DNA of 8,390 nucleotides from an uncultured Acetobacter sp. (GTDB lineage Bacteria; Pseudomonadota; Alphaproteobacteria; Acetobacterales; Acetobacteraceae). The notes below the pieces were generated by a model. That model had not been told where the DNA came from and searched no databases. It was given only the letters and a program-made list of their open reading frames with translations. Both the position numbers and the translations under genes were made by a program. Numbering within the stretch: the first letter of the stretch is position 1; each line of letters begins with the position of its first letter. Positions 1-7,936 of this stretch are shown here, in pieces. The stretch spans positions 1 to 8,390 of the forward strand of contig CALCDN010000066.1 of NCBI GenBank assembly GCA_937900755.1. Reading direction: 5' to 3'.

Positions 1-1
1 C

Positions 2-835
2 CCCCATATTGCCATTACTGCACTCATGCACGGCAACGAATATGCTGGCGCCCAGGCTCTGGCCAACCTGCTGGCCAGCCCGCCCCACCCCCCGCACGGA
101 CGCCTGAGCCTGATTTTTCTCAACCTCGCGGCCTATGCGGCGTTTGACCCCCGCCGCCCCTCCCAGTTCCGCTATATTGAGGAGGACATGAACAGGCTGT
201 GGATGCCCGAACTCATCCGCTCGGACCACACCTCGCTGGAAATGCGCCGGGTGCGTGAGCTTGTGCCCGTAATCGACACGGTGGACGTACTGCTGGACCT
301 GCACACCATGACATGGCCATCAGCCACGCTGCTGCTGACCAGCATGGCGGAGCGGAACCTGCTCATGGCCAGCACATTGGCCACCAGCCAGCCAGCCCCC
401 CCGCAGGTTGTGCTGGACCAGGGCCACCCCACAGGCCCACGCCTGATTGACTACACGCGGTTTTCCGACCCTACGGGCACCGCCCGCGCCTGCCTGCTCG
501 AAGCGGGGCAACACTGGACCCGCGACGCCCTCAGCCAGAGCACGCTCACGGCCCGTGCTTTTCTGGCCCAACATGGCATGGCACCCCCCTTGCCCGACAT
601 CCACCCCCACCCCAGCGTGCGCGCCGTAGTCACCGACTGCGTGGAGGCCCAGACGGCGGGCTTGGCCTTCCTGCGTCCCTTTGCGGGGGGGGATGTCATT
701 GCGCAGGCGGGCACACTCATTGCCGTGGACGGCATGGACGAAATCCGCACCCCCTACGACAACTGCATGCTGGTCATACCCAACCTGCGCCCCCGGCGCG
801 GCCACACCGCTGTCCGGCTCGCGCGCCTTCTTTAA
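2..835 (+). CDS. Succinylglutamate desuccinylase/aspartoacylase-family zinc hydrolase, 5'-truncated by window edge
   Basis: The reading frame is open from base 2, so the true start lies upstream; the Met at base 26 is internal, because it sits inside the conserved zinc-site segment. Numbering from that Met, His2-Gly-Asn-Glu5 gives the first two zinc ligands, Asn56-Arg57 (in DMNRLW) is the usual substrate-carboxylate-binding pair, and His93 (in LLDLHTM) is the third zinc ligand. Glu160 (in LLEAGQHW) fits the catalytic glutamate. The C-terminal 90 or so residues match the small beta-rich domain of the family. Members cleave N-acyl amino acids such as N-succinylglutamate or N-acetylaspartate, in the cytoplasm. 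No arginine-catabolism (ast) genes are visible nearby, so I do not assign AstE, and the substrate is unknown. An 8-G homopolymer lies at 685-692, with the frame intact. Family call is confident; specificity is not. Confidence 0.85.
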   Translation, partial: PHIAITALMHGNEYAGAQALANLLASPPHPPHGRLSLIFLNLAAYAAFDPRRPSQFRYIEEDMNRLWMPELIRSDHTSLEMRRVRELVPVIDTVDVLLDLHTMTWPSATLLLTSMAERNLLMASTLATSQPAPPQVVLDQGHPTGPRLIDYTRFSDPTGTARACLLEAGQHWTRDALSQSTLTARAFLAQHGMAPPLPDIHPHPSVRAVVTDCVEAQTAGLAFLRPFAGGDVIAQAGTLIAVDGMDEIRTPYDNCMLVIPNLRPRRGHTAVRLARLL

Positions 836-1001
836 ACCTGCTGCGCACACCTGCCACCATGGCTGACGCGCCAATGGACCACAGTCCGCCAACACACGCC
901 CCACAGCGCTTGACACCGGCTCCATCCCTGAGCACCCTGCCCTGAATTACTGTCCCCCAGACGCATATTCCAAAGTCCTGCTTTGATGGGAATGCTGCTC
1001 A

Positions 1002-1718
1002 ATGCATTTTATCACCACATTCGAACCACAGTCTTTTCGCGATACATTCATAAGTTATCTGTCTGCTTTTGTTTTTGGCACGCTTATCGGTGCCGAGCGG
1101 CAATACCGGCAACGTACTGCGGGCCTGCGCACCAATGCGCTGGTGGCGCTGGGGGCCGCGGCCTTTGTGGACCTTGCCCAGCACCTGGCGGGCAGCGCGG
1201 ACGCGGTGCGGGTGATCGCCTATGTCGTGTCCGGCGTGGGCTTTTTGGGTGCGGGCGTTATCATGAAGGACGGCGCCAATGTGCGCGGCCTCAACACGGC
1301 GGCAACATTGTGGTGCTCGGCCGCGGTTGGCGCGTGCGCGGGCACCGACATGGTGGCCGAGGCCGGATTGCTCACACTCTTCATTATCGCGGGGAACACC
1401 CTGCTACGCCCGCTGGTCAGGGCGATTGACCGTATTCCCGTCGCCAGCCAGTCGGACGAAGCCACATATTCCGTAAGCGTGCTGACAGACCACGCCCATG
1501 CGGGCCTGCTGCGGGACCTTGTGGTTGACCGGCTGGAGGAGGCGCGCTTCCCTGTTGCCGAGGTTGTCCTTTCGGACCATACGGAGGGCAGTATTGAAAT
1601 TTCGGCAACGCTGAGCAGCAACGTCCTCGATACGGACGAACTGGAAAAAGTGGTCAACCGCCTGGAGGCCGAAAAAGGCGTCACGCACGCAACGTGGCTG
1701 ACCGAACGCGAAAACTAG
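1002..1718 (+). CDS. MgtC/SapB-family inner-membrane protein
   Basis: This 238-residue protein has the MgtC/SapB signature: a first membrane helix ending in LIGAERQ (residues 28-34), then GLRTNALVALGAA (41-53), GVGFLGAGVIMKDG (78-91) and VRGLNTAATLWCSAAVG (94-110). Five hydrophobic segments cover about residues 16-138. A soluble C-terminal domain of about 90 residues (155-238) resembles the ACT-like domain of the longer MgtC homologues. MgtC of Salmonella is linked to survival at low magnesium and to inhibition of the F1Fo ATP synthase; many chromosomal homologues are uncharacterised, so the role here is open. The ATG at 1002 is preceded by a weak purine-rich stretch (about 985-991, GATGGGA), and the first membrane helix begins soon after it. 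I see no convincing promoter or magnesium-sensing leader in the 166 bp upstream. It converges on the RNA helicase gene. Confidence 0.9.
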   Translation: MHFITTFEPQSFRDTFISYLSAFVFGTLIGAERQYRQRTAGLRTNALVALGAAAFVDLAQHLAGSADAVRVIAYVVSGVGFLGAGVIMKDGANVRGLNTAATLWCSAAVGACAGTDMVAEAGLLTLFIIAGNTLLRPLVRAIDRIPVASQSDEATYSVSVLTDHAHAGLLRDLVVDRLEEARFPVAEVVLSDHTEGSIEISATLSSNVLDTDELEKVVNRLEAEKGVTHATWLTEREN

Positions 1719-1728
1719 GGCGTGCCCG

Positions 1729-1756
1729 GCCCTGCCCCCTTGCCAGCGGGCAGGGC
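1729..1756. terminator. Possible bidirectional terminator between convergent genes
   Basis: A perfect 9-bp GC-rich inverted repeat (GCCCTGCCC at 1729-1737, GGGCAGGGC at 1748-1756) with a 10-nt loop fills the 47-bp gap between the MgtC stop and the helicase stop. The T-tract is poor on both sides (TTT at 1759-1761 on plus; TTTT on minus beyond 1716). The position between two stops supports a terminator role, but the weak U-run leaves intrinsic termination uncertain. Confidence 0.55.
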
Positions 1757-1765
1757 AGTTTGCAC

Positions 1766-3061
1766 TCAGCCCTGCGTTTTGGCCTGCTGGGCCGATGTGT
1801 GTGAGGCTTCTTTTTCTTCCTCGCTCCACACCTTGCGTTCACGCTTTGGCGGTGGCGGCTTGACCTTCTTGACCGGCCCGCCCCCCAGCACGGGGGCGCG
1901 CAGAGTGGAGTTTCGCGCGGTATCCGAGTGCCACGGGTGATCGGTGTGCACATCCAGCGCACGGCCAATTTCACGCTCCACGTCATGCAGCCAGGCCCGC
2001 TGCTCGGCATCGCACAGGGTGATGGCATAACCACTGCGCCCCGCACGACCCGTGCGGCCTATACGGTGGACGTAGCTTTCTGGCAGGCTTGGCAGGTCGT
2101 GGTTAAAAACATGGGTAACCGTGTCCACGTCAATACCGCGCGCGGCAATGTCTGTTGCCACCAGCACCTGCGCCTCTCCTGAGCGAAAAGCCTCCAGCGC
2201 ACGCTCGCGCTGGCCCTGCGACTTGTTGCCATGCAGGGCTTCGGCCGTAATGCCCGCCTCGGCAATAAAGGCGCACACTTCGTTGGCAATATTCTTTTGC
2301 AAGGTAAAAACCACGGCCTGCCCCATGCCCGGCGTTTGCAGCAAGGACAGCAGAGCATCCTTTTTATTGGCCGCATCCAAGAACATGACCGACTGCTCAA
2401 TCCTGTCCACCGTGGTGGAGGGGGGGGCAATCTCAACCCTGGCCGGGTCACGCAGCAGGCTTTCGGCCAGTGCGGCAATGGATTTGGGCATGGTCGCCGA
2501 AAGCAGGACCGTGTGCCGCTCCTTGGGCAGGGTGGCCACTATGCGCTCGATCGGCTTGGCAAAGCCCATGTCCAGCATCTGGTCCGCCTCATCAAGCACC
2601 AGCGCTTCCAGTTGGGACAGGTCGCAAAGCCCCTGCTCCACCAGGTCCAGCAGTCGGCCGGGGGCGGCGACGATAATATCCACGCCATCCTTGAGCGCGT
2701 TGACCTGATGCATCTGGGCCACACCACCAAAGATGGTGGTCACACGTGGCTTGAGGTAGCGGCCAAAACTTTCAAACCCATCCGCAATCTGGGAGACAAG
2801 CTCACGCGTGGGGGCCAGCACCAGCACGCGCGCGCCATTTTTGGGAGCGGGGCGGGGTGTCTGGGCCAGACGGTGCAGCAGCGGCAGCGCAAAGGCCGCG
2901 GTTTTGCCCGTGCCTGTCTGGGCCATGCCCAGCAGGTCGCGCCCCTGCAGCAGAAACGGAATGGATTGCGCCTGAATGGGGGTGGGGCTGGTGTACCCCT
3001 CCTCGGCCAGGGCACTCAGCAGGGGCTGGGACAGGGCTAGGTCGGCAAAAGTCATGGACAT
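1766..3061 (-). CDS. DEAD-box ATP-dependent RNA helicase (RhlE-like)
   Basis: All core DEAD-box motifs are present in the 431 residues. They are: upstream Phe5 and Q motif (TPIQ, 27-30), motif I AQTGTGKT (47-54), Ia PTREL (84-88), GG (112-113), Ib variant APGR (133-136, usually TPGR), II DEAD (157-160), III SAT (188-190), V ATDIAARGID (302-311) and VI HRIGRTGR (332-339). The tail after about residue 390 is basic and proline/lysine-rich (KKVKPPPPKRERK), as in many RNA-binding extensions. The enzyme should unwind short RNA duplexes using ATP in the cytoplasm, as RhlE-type proteins do in ribosome assembly and RNA decay. The start is ATG-TCC-ATG; the first ATG is preferred because GGAGG (3074-3078) lies 12 nt upstream, against 18 nt for the second. 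That ribosome-binding site lies within a hairpin. An 8-G run (2420-2427 on plus) encodes Ala-Pro-Pro without a frameshift. Confidence 0.95.
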   Translation of the reverse strand: MSMTFADLALSQPLLSALAEEGYTSPTPIQAQSIPFLLQGRDLLGMAQTGTGKTAAFALPLLHRLAQTPRPAPKNGARVLVLAPTRELVSQIADGFESFGRYLKPRVTTIFGGVAQMHQVNALKDGVDIIVAAPGRLLDLVEQGLCDLSQLEALVLDEADQMLDMGFAKPIERIVATLPKERHTVLLSATMPKSIAALAESLLRDPARVEIAPPSTTVDRIEQSVMFLDAANKKDALLSLLQTPGMGQAVVFTLQKNIANEVCAFIAEAGITAEALHGNKSQGQRERALEAFRSGEAQVLVATDIAARGIDVDTVTHVFNHDLPSLPESYVHRIGRTGRAGRSGYAITLCDAEQRAWLHDVEREIGRALDVHTDHPWHSDTARNSTLRAPVLGGGPVKKVKPPPPKRERKVWSEEEKEASHTSAQQAKTQG

Positions 3062-3069
3062 GGTTACGC

Positions 3070-3084
3070 AGCGCCTCCGGCGCT
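3070..3084 (-). promoter_or_regulatory. Helicase ribosome-binding site within a hairpin
   Basis: On the minus strand the helicase leader reads AGCGCC-GGA-GGCGCT, a perfect 6-bp stem with a 3-nt loop. The Shine-Dalgarno GGAGG (3078-3074) spans the loop and the 3' arm, 12 nt before the ATG at 3061. Folding would partly hide the site. The inverted repeat is seen directly; any regulatory effect is inference. Confidence 0.5.
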
Positions 3085-3137
3085 AATCAGGCTGCGCCTA
3101 TTCGGGCTTCGCTGGGTTCGGGAAGGCAGAGCTTTAA

Positions 3138-3154
3138 GGGGGGCATCGCCCCCC
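3138..3154. repeat. Perfect GC-rich hairpin, terminator-like but without a T-run
   Basis: GGGGGGC-ATC-GCCCCCC forms a 7-bp perfect stem with a 3-nt loop in the 158-bp gap between the GT2 stop (3220) and the helicase start (3061). It could end GT2 transcription, but only TT follows on the minus strand, so an intrinsic terminator is doubtful. On the minus strand it is preceded by TTGACG (3159-3154, overlapping the repeat by one base) and followed by TTAAAG, so it could also lie between weak promoter elements of the helicase gene. Confidence 0.4.
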
Positions 3155-3219
3155 GTCAACCATGACCCGGTTATCCGGTTTTTCAGGTCTGTATCCGTGC
3201 CCGGATATTGCGGCAAAGG

Positions 3220-4188
3220 CTATGCGCTATGTTCATCTGGCAGGCGCGGCGGTGCGGGCAGGGCCAGATAGGCCAGACGCTTGGCCTCTCTGCGCCCCAG
3301 TGCGACACTATCCAGAATAAGGCCGCACCCCATGGAAAACGCCGCCAGAATGACAAACCCGGTGGCCAGAAGCGCCGTGGGCAGGCGCAACACCAGACCC
3401 GTGCGGAAAAACTCCAGCACAACAGGCAGGCCAAGACCAAACCCGCACACCAGCGCTATGGCGCTGATGGCGCTGAAGAACATCAAGGGACGTTCCTGTT
3501 TAACCAGATTGACAATCATGCCCAGAATACGAAAACCATCGCTATAGGTTTTCAGCTTGGACGCCGAACCCGGCGGCCGTTCCACGTAGCGGGTTGGCTG
3601 TTCGCCAATTGGCATGGCAAGTTCGAGCGCATGCACTGTAAATTCCGTTTCTGTTTCAAACCCCGAAGACAGTGCGGGAAAGGATTTGACAAACCTCCGG
3701 GAAAAAACCCGATAACCCGATAACATGTCAGACAGCCTGCGCCCGAACACGCAGGTGACAAGCCCGGTTAAGACCTTGTTGCCAAGAACATGGCCCCGGC
3801 GATAGGCATCTGTCCGGTCTGTTACGCGCGCGCCATTGACCATGTCCAAGCCACTTGCATACGCCATGCCCAGCATATCCGGGGCGGCGGCGGCGTCATA
3901 GGTGGCGTCCCCGTCCACCAGAATATAGAAATCGGCGTCAATATCGGAAAACATGCGCCGAATAACGTAGCCTTTTCCCTGAAGGGATTCAGAGCGGACA
4001 ATCGCGCCAGCCGCCAGTGCTGATTTTACTGTCTGGTCCGTGGAGTTGTTGTCATAAACATAAATGGTGGCATCTGGCAGTGCCGCACGGAACCCAAGAA
4101 CAACCGATGCAATGGTTACCTCTTCATTATAGCACGGAATCAAAACCACGGTTTTAATATCAGCCGGAAATGACTTGGAAACACTCAT
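3220..4188 (-). CDS. Family-2 glycosyltransferase, polyprenyl-phosphate sugar synthase type (DPM1/GtrB-like)
   Basis: The protein has 322 residues from the ATG at 4188; a TTG one codon upstream would also be in frame, but ATG is preferred. The GT-A catalytic domain covers about residues 12-230. It has IPCYNEE (17-23), YVYDNNSTDQT (43-53), GKG (71-73), the DGD metal/nucleotide-sugar motif (92-94), NGAR (118-121), DMLSGYRVFSR (154-164), ETETEFTVHA (178-187) and a basic RPPGSASKLKTYSDG stretch (204-218). Two C-terminal membrane segments lie near 236-262 and 270-296. This layout matches enzymes that move a sugar from a nucleotide donor to a polyprenyl phosphate on the cytoplasmic side of the membrane. 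The next gene upstream encodes a GT-C-like membrane protein, a usual consumer of such lipid-linked sugars. The sugar cannot be read from the sequence. GC looks intermediate between the AT-rich neighbour and the chromosome. Confidence 0.87.
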   Translation of the reverse strand: MSVSKSFPADIKTVVLIPCYNEEVTIASVVLGFRAALPDATIYVYDNNSTDQTVKSALAAGAIVRSESLQGKGYVIRRMFSDIDADFYILVDGDATYDAAAAPDMLGMAYASGLDMVNGARVTDRTDAYRRGHVLGNKVLTGLVTCVFGRRLSDMLSGYRVFSRRFVKSFPALSSGFETETEFTVHALELAMPIGEQPTRYVERPPGSASKLKTYSDGFRILGMIVNLVKQERPLMFFSAISAIALVCGFGLGLPVVLEFFRTGLVLRLPTALLATGFVILAAFSMGCGLILDSVALGRREAKRLAYLALPAPPRLPDEHSA

Positions 4189-4205
4189 CAAATGACTTGC
4201 GCTCT

Positions 4206-4211
4206 ATTATA
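4206..4211 (-). promoter_or_regulatory. Candidate -10 element of the GT2 gene
   Basis: A perfect TATAAT occurs on the minus strand at 4211-4206, 17 nt before the ATG at 4188. A transcript starting about 7 nt downstream would have a leader of only some 11 nt, in keeping with the lack of a good Shine-Dalgarno. No good -35 is found at 15-19 bp (17-bp position reads GTCGTA), and the local DNA is AT-rich, so this is tentative. Confidence 0.35.
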
Positions 4212-4318
4212 TTGATAATGAAAAAACATACGACCGTTGCAGACTGTCCATGCCGCATGGAGGCTTCGGTTCATATTTATTTCATTTTCCCTCCGTTGTA
4301 TATGCCAGGCCATAACTT

Positions 4319-5929
4319 TCATGTCCGGTCACAGGGGGCATGCACGGTGTTTTGTGTGTTGAGTTCATAAACAATAAACCCGTCTTCCAGATATCCGTTG
4401 GGGTATCGTGCGATCTCGTGGGTATTCATTAAAAAACGCTTCTTTTGATCGGACAGAACCGTAAACGTCCAGTTGTTGTACATGTAATGCCTTACGGATT
4501 TCTCCACGTTCTCATCCATCACATTCGTTATGGCCGGCTTGGCGGTTTTTGGCTCACTCGAATCATTCACGATAAGGATCAAGGGCGGATTTTTGGAGCA
4601 TGCCGACAATTTTTGCGCGGTATGCAGCAGATCATCCAGGTCATAGTTAAATGTGCCCCTGTAGGGGACAACAAAGTCAAAATCATTCAAGGACATCATA
4701 AATGCCGGTTTTTTGGTATAATAGGGGATCGGCTCCAATATATAGTCCAGTGATGACAATATTGGTGACTCTTTGATCTCCTCATGCGCCTGCATGAAGT
4801 TATAAAACTCTTTTGACCTGCTGTTTGGCTCCATCAGCTCATGAAAACTCAATATCAGGGACAATACGCACTGAATGGCAAGCATGACATAAAAGGAGAC
4901 AAGGCCAATATGATTGATGGCGCTGTTATTTTCTGTCGTGGCTGCGTTTTTCTTCATCCATGTCAAAGAAAAAACAAGCATGATCCACAATGCCTGATGC
5001 CTGTATTCTCCCGGATATATAATATAGAAGAAAATAGACAGGGCGATCATGGACAGAATGGAAACGGAAAGCAGAAAAACATCTCCCCACAGCATCAGGA
5101 CCGACAACGCAATGGCGGGATACGCTATTATTCCTACAATTTTGTAAATGACTTTTGATAGAACACCATGCCCAAAATGCGAAAAAATATAACTTTTGAA
5201 ATCATAGAGCGTCAGGTGCTGAAAGAAGTAAAAGTTGTTTTCCAATGCGAGTTTTATTGGACGAATTGCCGCCAGATCATAACGGATCGGATAAATCGTT
5301 CCAAGGCATACACAAAAACCAAAAATACCGATCAGGCTGTTAATAACAACGCCTTGTGTCTCATTATTCCATTTTTTCCCATTCCGGTACCAGGCATCCA
5401 GAGGCCACAGGCACGAAAATATTAAAACAAGAAGAGAAGAGTGCACATTGGTATTGGCCAGAAGGAACAATACGGGACCACTCAAGACATATCTGTATTT
5501 TTTAAGGGATAGAACATATGGAAGCGTCAGCATGAGCAGTGCGCTAATCCCATAGTTCCTGGACATGACTGTGTATTCGTACAGTAATGGATAGCCCAGA
5601 ACCATCATCACTTTAATTCCAAAGCTGAATGGCGATAGAAAAAGGATGAGTGTAATTGTTAAAAATGAAATCAGAAATGAAGATACGGGCAGAACCCAAT
5701 AGGCCCCGGTCATCCAGTAAAAAAACTGTTCCATTTTATACATCAGGAAAGGATGTGGGCTGCCCAGAACATGAATTCTGGATGTCATCCCGGTGCCAAT
5801 CATAAAATTGCGCACTTCATCGCGCCACATGGCGTGATGGCAGCTCAAGTAGAGTGTAATGGCGGCCCAAATTGCAAGAACAATGAAATTTTTTATGTTT
5901 TTATTGATTGCCGGACTATATTTATTCAT
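4319..5929 (-). CDS. Multi-pass membrane protein, probable GT-C-type glycosyltransferase
   Basis: This 536-residue protein has about nine to eleven hydrophobic segments (for example around 14-30, 77-98, 105-117, 125-140, 147-170, 195-213, 262-300, 312-325 and 341-362), then a soluble C-terminal domain of about 170 residues. The first loop carries WRDE (35-38), placed where GT-C enzymes hold the catalytic acidic residues. SRNYG (123-127) and PGEYRH (306-311) also recall PMT/ArnT-like membrane glycosyltransferases. I know no specific family name for it. Such enzymes transfer a sugar from a polyprenyl-phosphate carrier to a glycan, lipid or protein on the outer face of the inner membrane. The downstream GT2 gene on the same strand could make that donor. 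The start is fixed by a stop codon two codons upstream; no clear Shine-Dalgarno precedes it. The gene is about 40% GC by sampled lines, far below its neighbours, which suggests horizontal transfer or a variable surface-glycan locus. Confidence 0.65.
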   Translation of the reverse strand: MNKYSPAINKNIKNFIVLAIWAAITLYLSCHHAMWRDEVRNFMIGTGMTSRIHVLGSPHPFLMYKMEQFFYWMTGAYWVLPVSSFLISFLTITLILFLSPFSFGIKVMMVLGYPLLYEYTVMSRNYGISALLMLTLPYVLSLKKYRYVLSGPVLFLLANTNVHSSLLVLIFSCLWPLDAWYRNGKKWNNETQGVVINSLIGIFGFCVCLGTIYPIRYDLAAIRPIKLALENNFYFFQHLTLYDFKSYIFSHFGHGVLSKVIYKIVGIIAYPAIALSVLMLWGDVFLLSVSILSMIALSIFFYIIYPGEYRHQALWIMLVFSLTWMKKNAATTENNSAINHIGLVSFYVMLAIQCVLSLILSFHELMEPNSRSKEFYNFMQAHEEIKESPILSSLDYILEPIPYYTKKPAFMMSLNDFDFVVPYRGTFNYDLDDLLHTAQKLSACSKNPPLILIVNDSSEPKTAKPAITNVMDENVEKSVRHYMYNNWTFTVLSDQKKRFLMNTHEIARYPNGYLEDGFIVYELNTQNTVHAPCDRT

Positions 5930-6133
5930 TTTTCATCGCTTTATCGCATGCGGAAAAAAGGACACTAGAGGAGCGAACCGGGCCGTTCAAGATCGAGTTT
6001 TTCAAATTCATTATTGGATCAGGTTCGTGTTCGGGGACTGTTTTGACATGGAGTGTCCTGCCCGGCACGCATATCGCGTTTTGCAACACGAACACACTCC
6101 TGTGCGCTCTGCACTCCCACCGTCCCCTTCATA

Positions 6134-6171
6134 TTAAAAAGGCGCGGGAAAATGCTCCCGCGCCTTTTTAA
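6134..6171 (-). terminator. Strong rho-independent terminator of glyA (bidirectional form)
   Basis: A perfect 16-bp inverted repeat (6134-6149 with 6156-6171) with a 6-nt loop begins 20 nt past the glyA stop. The GC core GGCGCGGGA/TCCCGCGCC is flanked by A5 and T5, so RNA from either strand would have a hairpin ending in a U-tract. It should end glyA transcription and insulate the AT-rich membrane gene downstream from read-through. Confidence 0.92.
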
Positions 6172-6191
6172 ACATACACCTGGGCTATGAT

Positions 6192-7481
<1,290 letters not shown>

Positions 7482-7489
7482 TCGGGTGT

Positions 7490-7495
7490 TCCCTC
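7490..7495 (-). promoter_or_regulatory. glyA ribosome-binding site
   Basis: GAGGGA on the minus strand, 8 nt before the ATG at 7481, supports that start codon. Confidence 0.8.
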
Positions 7496-7500
7496 AAAAT

Positions 7501-7606
7501 CAAACTGTCGTTTGGCAACAGGCCTGCCGGGCGGCAGATGGCGGTCAATCAATACGGTTCCGGCATGCCCTTGCCAGACTGTGCTCCAAGGCCTGTTCCA
7601 TAACAG
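7501..7606 (-). promoter_or_regulatory. Structured glyA leader with overlapping inverted repeats
   Basis: Read on the minus strand, this stretch holds several stems. CTGTT-ATGG-AACAG lies at 7606-7593. The same AACAG extends to AACAGGCCT (7597-7589), which can instead pair over 9 bp with AGGCCTGTT (7525-7517). CTGCCG-GG/CC-CGGCAG lies at 7524-7537 and CAAAC-GACA-GTTTG at 7514-7501, just ahead of the ribosome-binding site. Several pairings exclude each other. I recognise no known riboswitch consensus. The repeats are observed; a regulatory role is inferred and the transcription start is unknown. Confidence 0.4.
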
Positions 7607-7921
7607 ACAAAAGCACTGGATGCTCTCTTACCCCGTTCCGCCCGCCCCTGACAGGAGAAAAAATTCAAAAAAGCACAACCCCGCTCCCTTGTGGCGTTCC
7701 CCTTTTACACCCAGCCCGCCACCTGGATAAACCGCAAACCACGGCAGCCCCCAAAACCGACGCCCGAAGCATGGCGGCCCCCCGGCCAGATCGGGGCTGA
7801 TCCCCGCTGTTGCAGGGGTTGCATAACATGGGCAGGAGCGCATACTTCGGCCGTCTTATTCACCCCTGTTTGTTCTGCCGTGCGGGCGGGCCACCAGCCC
7901 ACCCCATGGCTGACACCGTGC

Positions 7922-7927
7922 AAGGAG
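7922..7927 (+). promoter_or_regulatory. hemB ribosome-binding site
   Basis: AAGGAG lies 9 nt before the ATG at 7937. It favours the first of two adjacent Met codons (ATGATG) as the start. Confidence 0.85.
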
Positions 7928-7936
7928 ATCCCGCCC

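Larger units (their letters stand above)
7482..7936. other. Divergent glyA-hemB intergenic region (455 bp)
   Basis: No convincing gene is seen in this stretch. It must hold the promoters of both glyA (-) and hemB (+), but I find no clear -35/-10 pair on either strand; TTGCAT (7819-7824) with TACTTC (7843-7848) at 18 bp is a weak candidate for hemB. It contains the glyA leader stems, a T/A-rich patch near 7659-7672, and GC-rich inverted repeats at 7775-7818. No iron-control-element-like palindrome (TTCTAAA type) for Irr is visible. Confidence 0.6.

Noticed and set aside
910..915. Perfect TTGACA upstream of the MgtC-family gene
   Set aside because: No -10-like hexamer lies 15-19 bp downstream.
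320..925. A 201-codon minus-strand open frame opposite the desuccinylase-family gene
   Set aside because: The plus strand carries the zinc-hydrolase motifs; this translation shows no recognisable domain.
2231..3040. A 269-codon plus-strand open frame antisense to the helicase gene
   Set aside because: The opposite strand encodes a complete DEAD-box protein with all motifs; this frame is a composition artefact.
3183..3440. An 85-codon minus-strand open frame at the GT2 3' end
   Set aside because: It lies in another frame of the clear GT2 gene and has Trp/Cys/Arg-rich shadow composition.
4247..4261. Hairpin TCCATG-CCG-CATGGA as terminator of the membrane protein gene
   Set aside because: The stem is only 6 bp, and the nearest T-run on the minus strand is about 20 nt further on.
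6043..6048. Perfect TTGACA on the plus strand between glyA and the membrane protein gene
   Set aside because: There is no -10 at suitable spacing and no plus-strand gene to serve.
5959..6059. 8-bp inverted repeat AGGACACT/AGTGTCCT upstream of the membrane protein gene
   Set aside because: The arms are 85 nt apart and a repeat of this length is expected by chance in a region of this size.
5908..6171. An 87-codon plus-strand open frame in the gap between glyA and the membrane protein gene
   Set aside because: It overlaps the membrane gene start and runs into the terminator stem, with no ribosome-binding site or recognisable motif.
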